64,000 nt of DNA from Curtobacterium sp. MCBA15_009 (GCF_001864895.1 NZ_MJGO01000038.1:196228-260227), one strand, 5' to 3'. Shown: positions 9,231 through 17,501, numbered from the stretch's first letter. Notes: a model not told the origin generated them from the sequence alone. Numbers and translations are program-made.

Positions 9231-10097
9231 TCAGGACGCGAGCGCCTCGGGCTCGTGCCGCCACCAGTCGGCCAGCGACCCGTCGTACACCCGCACCCGG
9301 TCGTGCCCCAGCACCGTCAGGGCGAGCGCGTCGACGCAGGCGGCGCTGCCGACCCCGCAGTAGGTGACGATCTCGTCGTCGCCGATCACGTCGGCGAACG
9401 CCCGCGCCAGGGCAGGCCCGCGCAGGTACGTGCCGGTGGTCGGGTCGAGCAGCGAGTCGGCCGCCACCGAGGTGCTGCCCGGCACGAGCGGCGGGTGGTC
9501 GTCGCCGAGCGCCGACGCGGGCGCCGCCAGCACCAGCGACGCGGGCTCGTCGCCGGACACGGCCCGCAGGACCCGGTCGCGGTCGGCCCAGAGCGGACGC
9601 TCCTGACCCGCCAGGAACGCGCGGTGCGGCAGGGCGGAGTCCGCCGGCGAGGTGTGGAGGGCACCGACCCGCACAGGGCGCCCCTCGTCACGCCACTTGG
9701 CGAACCCGCCGTCGAGGACCGCGACGGCGTCGAAGCCGAACGAGCGGAAGATCCACCAGAGCCGTGCGGACCACTCACCGCTCCCGTCGTCGTAGACCAC
9801 GACGGTGGCGGTGTCGGTCACGCCGAGGGCTGCGGCGGCGGCCTCGAACCGGTCGGCGTCGGGTCGGGTGAAGGGGAGCTCGGCGTCCGGCGTCGAGAAC
9901 GCTCGGATGAGGTCGGCGTACCGCGCTCCCGGTACGTGGCCACGCTGCTCGTGGGCGTCCCGCGCGCTGTGCCAGGTCGTCCCACGCCCGGCACCGTCCG
10001 TGTGCACCGAGGCGTCGAGCACGATGAGCTCGTCAGCACCGAGGTGGTCTGCGAGCCACTGCGTCGACACGAGCGGCGAGGTCAGGACGGGGGCCAT
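9231..10097 (-). CDS. Two-domain sulfurtransferase (rhodanese / mercaptopyruvate type)
   Basis: 288 residues forming two rhodanese domains, the first inactive and the second carrying the persulfide Cys. The N-terminal domain has VSTQWLADHL, DASVHTDG and HVPGARYADL, with VVYDDGSGEWSARLWWIFRSFG closing the domain; the active loop in domain 2 is TYCGVGSAAC. Mercaptopyruvate sulfurtransferases usually have CG[S/T]GVTA and thiosulfate sulfurtransferases CRxGVTA, so the loop CGVGSAA is unusual and the donor is uncertain. Cytosolic. The ATG at 10097 is favoured by a TATGGT box 7 nt upstream. Confidence 0.88.
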   Translation of the reverse strand: MAPVLTSPLVSTQWLADHLGADELIVLDASVHTDGAGRGTTWHSARDAHEQRGHVPGARYADLIRAFSTPDAELPFTRPDADRFEAAAAALGVTDTATVVVYDDGSGEWSARLWWIFRSFGFDAVAVLDGGFAKWRDEGRPVRVGALHTSPADSALPHRAFLAGQERPLWADRDRVLRAVSGDEPASLVLAAPASALGDDHPPLVPGSTSVAADSLLDPTTGTYLRGPALARAFADVIGDDEIVTYCGVGSAACVDALALTVLGHDRVRVYDGSLADWWRHEPEALAS

Positions 10098-10104
10098 GCC
10101 GCAC

Positions 10105-10110
10105 ACCATA
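10105..10110 (-). promoter_or_regulatory. -10 box of the sulfurtransferase gene (leaderless)
   Basis: TATGGT on the minus strand, 7 nt before the ATG at 10097. Confidence 0.45.
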
Positions 10111-10271
10111 ACTCCGACCCCTGACGGCTGCGAGGGGAACGGACACACGGCGCAACGGGGTGTCGGGACGGGCGCTTCGGTCGGTCGGTGCGCTCCCCCG
10201 TTCTGGTGCCACCCCGGCCGGTTCGTGCTCGGTATGTTGGTTCCCCGGATCACCCGGGGGAGGGCCACCAC

Positions 10272-11324
10272 GTGAGCACGCGGGAACAGCACGTCGGATC
10301 AGGGACCGCGGAGGCCTTCGCGGACCGTCTGCAACGGCTGCGCCGCGCTGCCGGGGACCCGTCGTACGGGGACGTCGCCGCCCGGATCACCGCACGCCGA
10401 GTCGCCGTCGGGACACCGGAGGCGGCGGCTCGCATCGCCCGGTCCACCGTGTACGACGTGTTCCGACCCGGGCGGACCCGACTGAACGTCAGCCTCGTCG
10501 GCGAGGTCGTCCGTGTCCTCGGCGTCGCGGACGGCGACGTCGAGGAGTGGCAGCGCGCGGCGCGCTCGCCGGTGGTCGCGCGTCCGGGGCCGGGACCCGC
10601 AGGACCCGTCCGACCCGAGGTCGGTCCGGCTCCGTCCGCCCAGTCGGAGGCCGACGAGCGGCCGACCGGGAGGCCCGGGTCGGCTCGACTGACCAGCTCG
10701 GCCTCCGCGGTGGTCGCGTCGTCCCTGCGCCGGTGGCCGGACCGGTTCCGCCACGACCTCGACGCGGGTTCCGTCGTGCTGCTCGTCGCTGCCGCTGTCG
10801 GACTCGACCTCTTCGGCGCCAGCGTCTCCGAGCAGTTCCACCTGCCGATCTGGCTCGACACGATCGGCACCGCCGTCATCGCCCTCCGACTCGGCCCGTG
10901 GGCAGGCGCCGGGGTCGGTGCCGGGGCGGTGCTCCTCAACCAACTCGCCCACGGGCCCACCTCCTTCTGGTTCGCCCTCGTCGGCGTCGTGGCCGGTCTG
11001 CTCTGGGGTGCCGGCGGCCGGTTGCGGGGCCTGCAGCGGTCATCCTGGCGGTTGCTCGTGCTCGGCCTCGTGGTGGCCGTCGGGTGCACAGCGGTGGCGA
11101 CGCCGGTCACCGTCCTCGCCTACCAGGCGTCGGTGACGCACGGTACCCAGGCGTACATCGACCTGCTGTCGGCAGCGGGCGACGGTCCGTGGGTCGCCGT
11201 CGCCCTGGCGAACCTCGGAGCGTCTGTCCTCGACAAGGTCCTGACCACCTTCGTGGCGTTCGCGTTGCTCGTGCTGCTCGAGCGACGGATGACGCGCGCA
11301 CAGGAGACTCCGCTCCCGGACTGA
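10272..11324 (+). CDS. HTH-domain protein fused to an ECF S-component-like membrane domain
   Basis: 350 residues from a GTG with a strong upstream GGGGGAGGG. Residues about 15-100 form an actinobacterial XRE-like helix-turn-helix module (FADRLQRLRRAAGDPSYGDVA, STVYDVFRPGRTRLN, EEWQRAA). A Pro/Arg-rich linker follows to about residue 150, then about six membrane segments with PIWLDTIGTAVIALRLGPW and GAGAVLLNQL, a pattern seen in S components of energy-coupling-factor transporters and in related sensor domains. A ligand-sensing membrane-anchored regulator is my inference. It stands first in the locus carrying the NERD and clamp/AAA genes. No ECF ATPase or T component is nearby. Confidence 0.7.
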   Translation: MSTREQHVGSGTAEAFADRLQRLRRAAGDPSYGDVAARITARRVAVGTPEAAARIARSTVYDVFRPGRTRLNVSLVGEVVRVLGVADGDVEEWQRAARSPVVARPGPGPAGPVRPEVGPAPSAQSEADERPTGRPGSARLTSSASAVVASSLRRWPDRFRHDLDAGSVVLLVAAAVGLDLFGASVSEQFHLPIWLDTIGTAVIALRLGPWAGAGVGAGAVLLNQLAHGPTSFWFALVGVVAGLLWGAGGRLRGLQRSSWRLLVLGLVVAVGCTAVATPVTVLAYQASVTHGTQAYIDLLSAAGDGPWVAVALANLGASVLDKVLTTFVAFALLVLLERRMTRAQETPLPD

Positions 11325-11330
11325 AGCGCT

Positions 11331-11382
11331 GTCCGGGTTTGTGCGGACAGCGGTCCGGACACCGGTCCGGACACGTCCGCAC
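11331..11382. promoter_or_regulatory. Array of GTCCGGAC-type palindromes
   Basis: Between the HTH gene and the small membrane gene are GTCCGGGT (11331), GTGCGGAC (11341), GTCCGGAC (11353 and 11365) and GTCCGCAC (11375). The three central boxes are 12 bp apart and the outer GTGCGGAC/GTCCGCAC pair is an inverted repeat. This looks like an operator array for the genes that follow; it could also fold as a terminator. Confidence 0.5.
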
Positions 11383-11398
11383 ACCTACGGTCGGCGGT

Positions 11399-11575
11399 GT
11401 GAACCAGCTCCTCTCCACGACGGCCTCGGCGGTCGCGCTCGTCGGCGGCATCGTGCTCTTCGTCGCGCTCTTCACGCCGCGACGGTTCCGGGCGCGTCGT
11501 CCGGCCCGTTTCGGGATCGGCTTCGGCCTGCTCGGGGTCTCCGCCGTCCTCTGGACGGTGGCGGGGCGGAGCTGA
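11399..11575 (+). CDS. Small two-helix membrane protein
   Basis: 58 residues from a GTG just after the palindrome array to a TGA 26 nt before the NERD gene. It has two hydrophobic segments (about residues 8-26 and 40-55) separated by the basic loop TPRRFRARRPARF. The product is unrecognised. It is short, but it sits exactly between the operator-like array and the NERD gene on the same strand, and its amino-acid make-up is membrane-like rather than shadow-like. Confidence 0.55.
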   Translation: MNQLLSTTASAVALVGGIVLFVALFTPRRFRARRPARFGIGFGLLGVSAVLWTVAGRS

Positions 11576-11601
11576 CGGTGCGCTCGACGAGAGGAACGAA
11601 G

Positions 11602-13005
11602 ATGAGCGGTCCGCTGGAGACCCGACGGCGGAGGTTCGCGCGTACCGCGGACATCCTGGTGGTGGTGCTGACGATCCTGAACGGTCTGAGCTGGGTGGTG
11701 GGCGGCCTGACTTCCCCCGCATGGTTCGCCGTGGTCCTCGGCCTGGCACTCGCCGGCCGGGTGACGCGAGACCACTTCCGGCCCCGGTCGGGCGTGCTCG
11801 GCACCATCGTGGCCGTCACCGCGCTCGCCACCGCGGTCCTCGGCGGGATCGTCACGGCGTCGTCGTCGCCCGTCGCCGGCCACGTGCTTCCTGTGCACCT
11901 GCTGTGGTCGCTCGTGATCGTCGCCGCGACGATCGCTCGCCCGGTCGTCGCGACGAGCATCCGGACCGGCGCCGCCGCCGACACGGCCAACCGCATCCGT
12001 GCCGCCGAGGAAGAGCGGATCCGGTCCAACCGTGAACGGGAACTCGACCACGTCGCCCGCGTCGAACGCGACCGCAAGTGGGCAGCGCGGCCGTCGGGTG
12101 ACGGCGAGCGCACCGGGTACGAACCGAGCGAGCTGGTCGACGTCGAGATCGGGCCGAACGCCTGGATGTACGGGGAGCCCGGTGCCGGCCTCGGTGGGTC
12201 CGGCTTCGACGCGCGCGCGATCGAGCGCGGGCGTGAGGGAGAGGTCAACTTCGCGAAGGTCCTCGAGCAGCGCGGCCTGCTCGGACGCTTCGCGACGTTC
12301 TGGTCCGTGCACATGCCGGACGAGGGCGTCGGAGCGAGCAAGCAGTTCCAGACCGACATCGACTGCGTGGTGGTCACCGGCTCCTCGATCTGGCTCGTCG
12401 ACGTGAAGAACTACGACCAGGGCGGCGTGCGCTGGACCGTCGAACGTGAGGACCCCCAAGGCCGTTCCTCGGCACCGACGCTCATCGCGATCGACCTGCA
12501 GACCGAGGGCGCGGTCGGGCACCCGCGCAAGATGTCCGGGAACATGAAGCTCGCCCGCGAGCGTTTCGGCCTCAAGATGCGCAACCTCGGCATCCGGACG
12601 ATGGTGAAGCCCGTCGTCGTCATGATGCCGCGGGACGACGGCCTCGGCCGGATCCAGGACGTCGCGTGGCCGGGGGACATCCCCGCGGCCGGCCTGCCGG
12701 ACCTCCTGCGCTGGCTCGAGGACGAGCCGGACTTCGTCCCCTCCGACGAGAACGCGAGGCTCCTCGTCCCGATCCTGTCGGCGCTGCTCAAGGACGAGAG
12801 CGGCTCCGCGCCGGTCGTCGGAGAGCGCCGGCGTCCGTCGCCCGCGGCGACACCGACCCGCACCGTGTCGACCGCCCGTGCCACAGCCACACGACCGGCG
12901 ACGGCGCCGAGCACGACCGAGGACGCCGGGTCGCGCAGTTGCTCCTCGTGCGGAGCGACCGTGACCGCGGAGATGGGCTTCTGCGAAGCGTGCGGGGCGG
13001 CGTGA
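11602..13005 (+). CDS. NERD-domain membrane protein with C-terminal zinc ribbon
   Basis: 467 residues; the ATG follows GAGAGGAACGAAG. Residues about 12-120 hold four probable membrane segments, 130-170 a charged coiled coil, and about 205-350 a nuclease-related (NERD) domain: EVNFAKVLE, then D252 in QTDID and D267-x-K269 in LVDVKNY, matching the PD-(D/E)xK-like nuclease core. After a Thr/Ala/Pro linker the protein ends in CSSCG and CEACG, a double-CxxC zinc ribbon (447-464). Architecture suggests a membrane-tethered DNA-processing or sensing protein. It overlaps the next gene by GTGA, so the three genes from here to 17233 form one translational unit. Confidence 0.85.
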   Translation: MSGPLETRRRRFARTADILVVVLTILNGLSWVVGGLTSPAWFAVVLGLALAGRVTRDHFRPRSGVLGTIVAVTALATAVLGGIVTASSSPVAGHVLPVHLLWSLVIVAATIARPVVATSIRTGAAADTANRIRAAEEERIRSNRERELDHVARVERDRKWAARPSGDGERTGYEPSELVDVEIGPNAWMYGEPGAGLGGSGFDARAIERGREGEVNFAKVLEQRGLLGRFATFWSVHMPDEGVGASKQFQTDIDCVVVTGSSIWLVDVKNYDQGGVRWTVEREDPQGRSSAPTLIAIDLQTEGAVGHPRKMSGNMKLARERFGLKMRNLGIRTMVKPVVVMMPRDDGLGRIQDVAWPGDIPAAGLPDLLRWLEDEPDFVPSDENARLLVPILSALLKDESGSAPVVGERRRPSPAATPTRTVSTARATATRPATAPSTTEDAGSRSCSSCGATVTAEMGFCEACGAA

Positions 13006-13712
13006 CCACCTGGTTGCTCGAGGTCGAGGTCGACGACCTCCGGGCCGCACTCGCGCACGTCGCCCCGTTCGCAGCGGCTGCGAACCCGTCCCCCTGGGAC
13101 CGCATCCGCATGCACGTGCTGTTCGAGGGCGGCGTGGCGGACCTGCACCTGCTCGCCGGGTCGGACCGGAACCTCGCCGACGGAGCGATCGCACACGTGA
13201 GCGGGCGGACGCTCCGCGAACGGGACGACCGCGTGTTCTTCGGGACCGATCTGGTCCGTTCGGTCAGTGTGTCGTTGCCCTCGAGCGGCCTCGTGCAGAT
13301 CGGCGTCGACCCGGGCGCGGTCTCCGTCCGCCACGTCGCGGACGGAGCGGTGGTCAGCACGTCGGCGGTCGTCGCGCGGATCAGCGTCGGGTGCTTCCCG
13401 ACAGGAGCGGGGTGGCGGACCCTCGTCCCTGCTTCGCGCTGGACCAGGGGCGGACGAGCAGAGGTGTTCGAGGTGTTCGAGGACGACTACAGCTCGGAGC
13501 TGGTCGAAGCTGCGCCGACCGCGGTGGTGGTCGCCCCGGTGACGGGTCCGTCGACGACCGACACCGCACCCGGCGCGCCGGCGCCGACGCCCGCGAAGGC
13601 CAGGCCGGTCGTGATGCCGTCCCTCCCCGCGCCCGCAGCCGACCCCGCGCCGCGACGGACGCCCGTGCCGGCTCGTCGGACGGGTCACCTGTCAGCGGAC
13701 GGCCGACGGTGA
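13002..13712 (+). CDS. Sliding-clamp domain-1-like protein with disordered tail
   Basis: 236 residues starting at a GTG that overlaps the NERD stop. Residues 1-125 follow the pattern of domain 1 of the DNA polymerase beta clamp (DnaN): LEVEVDDLRAALAHV, IRMHVLF, LAGSDRNLADGA at the place of the TGTD...A loop, VFFGTDLVRSV and VQIGVDPGAVSV. The remainder (about 155-236) is Pro/Ala/Thr-rich and probably disordered. There is no obvious full clamp: the counterparts of domains 2 and 3 are at the start of the next gene. This reading rests on pattern matching by eye; a structure-based comparison could overturn it. Coupled to both neighbours by GTGA overlaps. Confidence 0.6.
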   Translation: MTTWLLEVEVDDLRAALAHVAPFAAAANPSPWDRIRMHVLFEGGVADLHLLAGSDRNLADGAIAHVSGRTLRERDDRVFFGTDLVRSVSVSLPSSGLVQIGVDPGAVSVRHVADGAVVSTSAVVARISVGCFPTGAGWRTLVPASRWTRGGRAEVFEVFEDDYSSELVEAAPTAVVVAPVTGPSTTDTAPGAPAPTPAKARPVVMPSLPAPAADPAPRRTPVPARRTGHLSADGRR

Positions 13713-16700
13713 GCGTCGGACGGATCAGGGACGTCGAGCAGGTCCTCCGGCTCACGGTCGGTGCCCTCCGCCGTGCCGTCGCCAGGACCGACGGGTTCCG
13801 AACCTCCGACGGCTCGGGTGTGCTGGACGGCGTTGGCCTGTGGGTCGACGAGGGCACTCGTGTCCAGCTGATCGCGTCGGACGGCGTGCACGTCGCCCTC
13901 GAACCGGTCCTCGACGCGGTCCCGATCCTGACGACCTGGCTGACGTTGCCGCCGAGCTTCGTGGTCGAGCTCACCGGCCACTTCGGCGACGACGACGAGG
14001 TGTCCATCGGGCTCGGCTGGGGCGAGGACGGTCGGCAGGTCGTCGTCCAGGGCGCCGCCGACGAGCCGGTGCTCCACCAGGCGATGTGGACGTCGCCGCG
14101 TCTGCTGGAGCACCTCAAGGGCTCGTACGCGTTCTTCGGCGACGGGGAGGCGAGTCTGGTGACCGTCGACCGGAACGCGTTCATGAAGACCCTCGTGACC
14201 GCTGAGGCCGTCGAACCGTCATCGATCGTCACCCTCGCCCTCGCGCCCGAACGCGTCCTCGTCCGGGGCGCCGCCGGGTTGCTCGGCGATCCCGTGGCGG
14301 GGATCCTCGCCGGCCGACCCCGCCGGCTGCACGTGCCCGTCGAGCGGCTCCGTGCAGCGGTGCGCTTCGTCTGTTGGACCGCCGAACAGCGGTACGACGC
14401 CGTGGCGCTGCAGGTCTCGGGCGACGGATCGCGCGTGCGACTCTGGGGGACGGACGCCGACGGTGCGTCGGACGGTCCTGAGTGCTTCGTGCGGACGAGC
14501 TCCGACGAAGCCGGTGCTTCGCTCCGACGGATCGCTCGCGACGAACAGGCGGCTGGCCGGGAGGAGGCCGAGCCGGACGACGGGCTCGAGGTGCTCTCAC
14601 CGCTCCCGCCGGCACAGGGGCCCGAAGCCGTCGCCGCCGTGCTCGCGGAGCTGGACGCGATCGTCGGGCAGGCCCAGCTCAAGGCGCAGGTGCGCAACGT
14701 CGTCGCGCAGGCGGAGCTCGTGCAGCTCCGCAGGGAGAAGGGCTTCCACGGCGAGCTGACCGCCGGACACCTGCTGTTCGTCGGGCCTCCCGGGACCGGG
14801 AAGACCACCATCGGCCGACTGATCGCCCGGCTCTACCACGCGCTCGGGTTCCTGCCCACGGACACCCTCGTCGAGGTCGACCGTGCAGCCCTCGTCGCAG
14901 CGCACGTCGGCGGCACCGAGGAACGCACGACCGCCGCTGTGGAGCGGGCGATGGGCGGCGTCCTGCTCGTGGACGAGGCGTACGCCCTCACCAGCGGCGG
15001 CGAGAACGACTTCGGCCGACAGGCGCTGGACACCCTGCTCAAGGCGCTCGAGGACCGCCGCGGGTCGTTCGTCTGCATCGCCGCCGGCTACCCGGCCGAG
15101 ATGGACGCCTTCACCGCGGCGAACCCGGGCATCGCCTCGCGGTTCCCGCAGCGCATCGAGTTCACCCCGTACTCCGCGGACGAGCTCGTCGCGATCGCCG
15201 TGCAGATGGCGTCGGACTCCGGTGCCGTCCTCACCCACGAGGCGGTCGAGCGGCTCGGGCTCCGACTCCGCGAAGCCGAGGTCTCCGGTCGCTTCGCGGA
15301 ACGCACGTGGGGCAACGCGAGGACGGTGCGGACCGTGGTCGACCGAGCGGCCGCCGCTCGGGACGCCCGCCTCAGCGCGCTGCTCGCCGGTGCGCCCGGA
15401 CTCGGGGGCGACACCATCGACGGAGCCGCCCTCGTCGAGATCCGGGAAGAGGACATCGTCGTCGCGTGCGACGACCAAGGTGTCGGCCGTCCGTCGGCCC
15501 CGACCGAGGACGTCGAGACCGTGCTCGCGGAACTGCGCGCCCAGATCGGGCAGGACCAGGTCGCCCGGCAGGTCGAGTCGCTCGTCGCCAACGCCCGCGC
15601 GGCTCGTGCGGCGGCCGATCGTGACGAACGTGCGACGGTGCCGGACATCCCGCACCTGCTCTTCACCGGTCCGCCCGGCACCGGCAAGACCACGATCGCC
15701 CGGCTCATCGCGCGCCTGTACCGTGCGCTCGGGCTCCTGCCGGGTGGCACCGTCGTCGAGGTTGACCGTGGCGACCTCGTCGCCGGGTTCGTGGGACAGA
15801 CCGCGACGAAGACGACCGAACGGATCGACGAGGCGATGGGCGGCGTGCTCTTCGTGGACGAGGCGTACGCACTCACGGCCGGAGGCGACGCCTTCGGGCG
15901 GGAAGCCGTCGACACGCTGCTCAAGCGGATGGAGGACGACCGCGGCCGGTTCCTCGTCATCGCCGCCGGGTACCCGGAGCCGATGAGGGACTTCCTGCGG
16001 TCGAACCCAGGACTCGCCCGGCGCTTCCCGACGACCGTCGAGTTCCGGTCGTACTCGGCCGAGCAGCTCGCCGAGATCGCGACCTCGATGGCGGCGGCGA
16101 GGAACGAACGGTTCACGGAGGACGCCGCACAGGTGCTCCGCGCCCGGTTGTCGGGGGCCGAGCGCGCCGGCCTGTTCGCCCGGGCCGACTGGGGGAACGC
16201 CGGAGCCGTCCGGAACCTCGTCGACGAGGCGGTCCGGGTCCGCAACACCCGCGTGTTCGCCGACGATCGCACCCCGCCGGTCGGTGCCGGCCTCGACGAG
16301 CTCGACGCGTCGGACGTCGAGGCGGCGTGCAGGTCGGTCCTGGCGGACGACGGGCCGGCCGTCGAAGCGGTGGGGGACGTCCTGGCGGAACTCGGCGCAC
16401 AGATCGGGCAGCCCGGGGTCAAGGTCCAGGTCGAGTCACTGATGGCCGGGGTCCGCGCCCAGCAGGCGCGTCTCGCCCGGGGCATGTCGACCGGGCAGTC
16501 CCTGGTCGAGCACCTGGTGTTCACCGGCCCGCCCGGGACCGGCAAGACGACGATCGCCCGGCTGCTCGCGCGGCTGTACCGCGCACTCGGCGTCCTGCCG
16601 TCCGGACACGTCGTCGAGGTCGACGCCGCGGGACTCGTCGCGGGCTACGTCGGTCAGACGGCGACGAAGACGGAGGAACGCATCGCGGAGGCCCGGGGCG

Positions 16701-17233
16701 GCGTGCTGTTCATCGACGAGGCGTACACGCTCGCCGGCGACCGGGACAGGAGCTTCGGGCAGGAGGCGATCGACACGCTGCTCGCTCGCATGGAGAACGA
16801 CCGGGGAGCCTTCATGGTGATCGTCGCCGGGTACCCCGACGAGATGGCCGGGTTCCTGCGTTCCAACCCCGGACTCCCGTCGCGCTTCACCCAGACGATC
16901 GCGTTCCGCCCGTACTCGTCCGACGACCTCGTCGGGATCGCGGAGCACATGGCGGTCGGAGCGCACGAACAGGTCACCGAGGACGCTCGCGAGCTGCTGT
17001 TGCGCCGTCTGACGGCAGCGGAGGCGGCCGGACGGTTCTCCGACCGGGAGTGGGGCAACGGGCGTGCGGTGCGGAACATCCTCGACGACGCCGTGCGTGC
17101 CCGGGACCTGCGGTTGTTCGCGGATCCGTCGTCCGAGCCGACGTCGGACGAGATGGTGACGATCGAGGCCGTGGACATGACCGTCGCCGCCGACGCTGCT
17201 GCGCTCCCGGCCGGGGTCCCAGCAGCCTCCTGA
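13709..17233 (+). CDS. Clamp-like domains fused to three CbxX-type AAA+ ATPases
   Basis: 1174 residues. The N-terminus resembles DnaN domains 2 (about 13-125; LTVGALRRAV, LIASDGVHVALEP, LPPSFVVEL, EVSIGL) and 3 (about 149-265; VDRNAFMKTLVTA, RLHVPVERLRAAVRFV, VALQVSGDG). Three AAA+ modules of the CbxX/CfqX/EccA class follow, each with GPPGTGKTT (Walker A Lys at residues 365, 660 and 946) and a Walker B GG(V)L(L/F)(V/I)DEAY. All three keep sensor-type R residues (RFP/RFT) and look active; modules 2 and 3 share the pore-like segment VGQTATKT, which is VGGTEERT in module 1. The likely role is an ATP-driven remodelling machine acting with the clamp-like subunit and the NERD protein. Confidence 0.8.
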   Translation: MSVGRIRDVEQVLRLTVGALRRAVARTDGFRTSDGSGVLDGVGLWVDEGTRVQLIASDGVHVALEPVLDAVPILTTWLTLPPSFVVELTGHFGDDDEVSIGLGWGEDGRQVVVQGAADEPVLHQAMWTSPRLLEHLKGSYAFFGDGEASLVTVDRNAFMKTLVTAEAVEPSSIVTLALAPERVLVRGAAGLLGDPVAGILAGRPRRLHVPVERLRAAVRFVCWTAEQRYDAVALQVSGDGSRVRLWGTDADGASDGPECFVRTSSDEAGASLRRIARDEQAAGREEAEPDDGLEVLSPLPPAQGPEAVAAVLAELDAIVGQAQLKAQVRNVVAQAELVQLRREKGFHGELTAGHLLFVGPPGTGKTTIGRLIARLYHALGFLPTDTLVEVDRAALVAAHVGGTEERTTAAVERAMGGVLLVDEAYALTSGGENDFGRQALDTLLKALEDRRGSFVCIAAGYPAEMDAFTAANPGIASRFPQRIEFTPYSADELVAIAVQMASDSGAVLTHEAVERLGLRLREAEVSGRFAERTWGNARTVRTVVDRAAAARDARLSALLAGAPGLGGDTIDGAALVEIREEDIVVACDDQGVGRPSAPTEDVETVLAELRAQIGQDQVARQVESLVANARAARAAADRDERATVPDIPHLLFTGPPGTGKTTIARLIARLYRALGLLPGGTVVEVDRGDLVAGFVGQTATKTTERIDEAMGGVLFVDEAYALTAGGDAFGREAVDTLLKRMEDDRGRFLVIAAGYPEPMRDFLRSNPGLARRFPTTVEFRSYSAEQLAEIATSMAAARNERFTEDAAQVLRARLSGAERAGLFARADWGNAGAVRNLVDEAVRVRNTRVFADDRTPPVGAGLDELDASDVEAACRSVLADDGPAVEAVGDVLAELGAQIGQPGVKVQVESLMAGVRAQQARLARGMSTGQSLVEHLVFTGPPGTGKTTIARLLARLYRALGVLPSGHVVEVDAAGLVAGYVGQTATKTEERIAEARGGVLFIDEAYTLAGDRDRSFGQEAIDTLLARMENDRGAFMVIVAGYPDEMAGFLRSNPGLPSRFTQTIAFRPYSSDDLVGIAEHMAVGAHEQVTEDARELLLRRLTAAEAAGRFSDREWGNGRAVRNILDDAVRARDLRLFADPSSEPTSDEMVTIEAVDMTVAADAAALPAGVPAAS

Positions 17234-17501
17234 CCGAGCGGGCGAGCGGGTAGGCGGGGCAGTGGGGCAGCGTCGGGCCCTGGCCTCGGGAGCGCGCGGC
17301 GCGGGGTCCGCGACAGGACACGCGTCGATCGACACGTGGTTCGTCGGATCATGCACGCACAGAGGTTGCGCGCGCGTATTCCGTCGGACCACCTGTCGTT
17401 CGACCGGTGGTTCGTCGCACCATGCGCAGGCATGCGCCCGGCCGCCCCGCCGCCCACCGCCCCGCGTCACGGCCCGCCGCCCCACTGCCCGCCGCACGCA
17501 C
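17234..17501. repeat. Intergenic direct repeat between convergent genes
   Basis: No gene is seen here. Two imperfect 35-bp copies (17320-17354 and 17391-17425, about 80 percent identical, 71 bp apart) share the core GTGGTTCGTCG and end in CATGC; an inverted partial copy (CCGTCGGACCAC) lies between them. Confidence 0.55.

Noticed and set aside
13709..17233. EccA-type component of a type VII secretion system
   Set aside because: AAA+ modules are of the same class, but no EccB/C/D, WXG100 or mycosin genes are nearby and EccA has one module with a TPR N-terminus instead of clamp-like domains.
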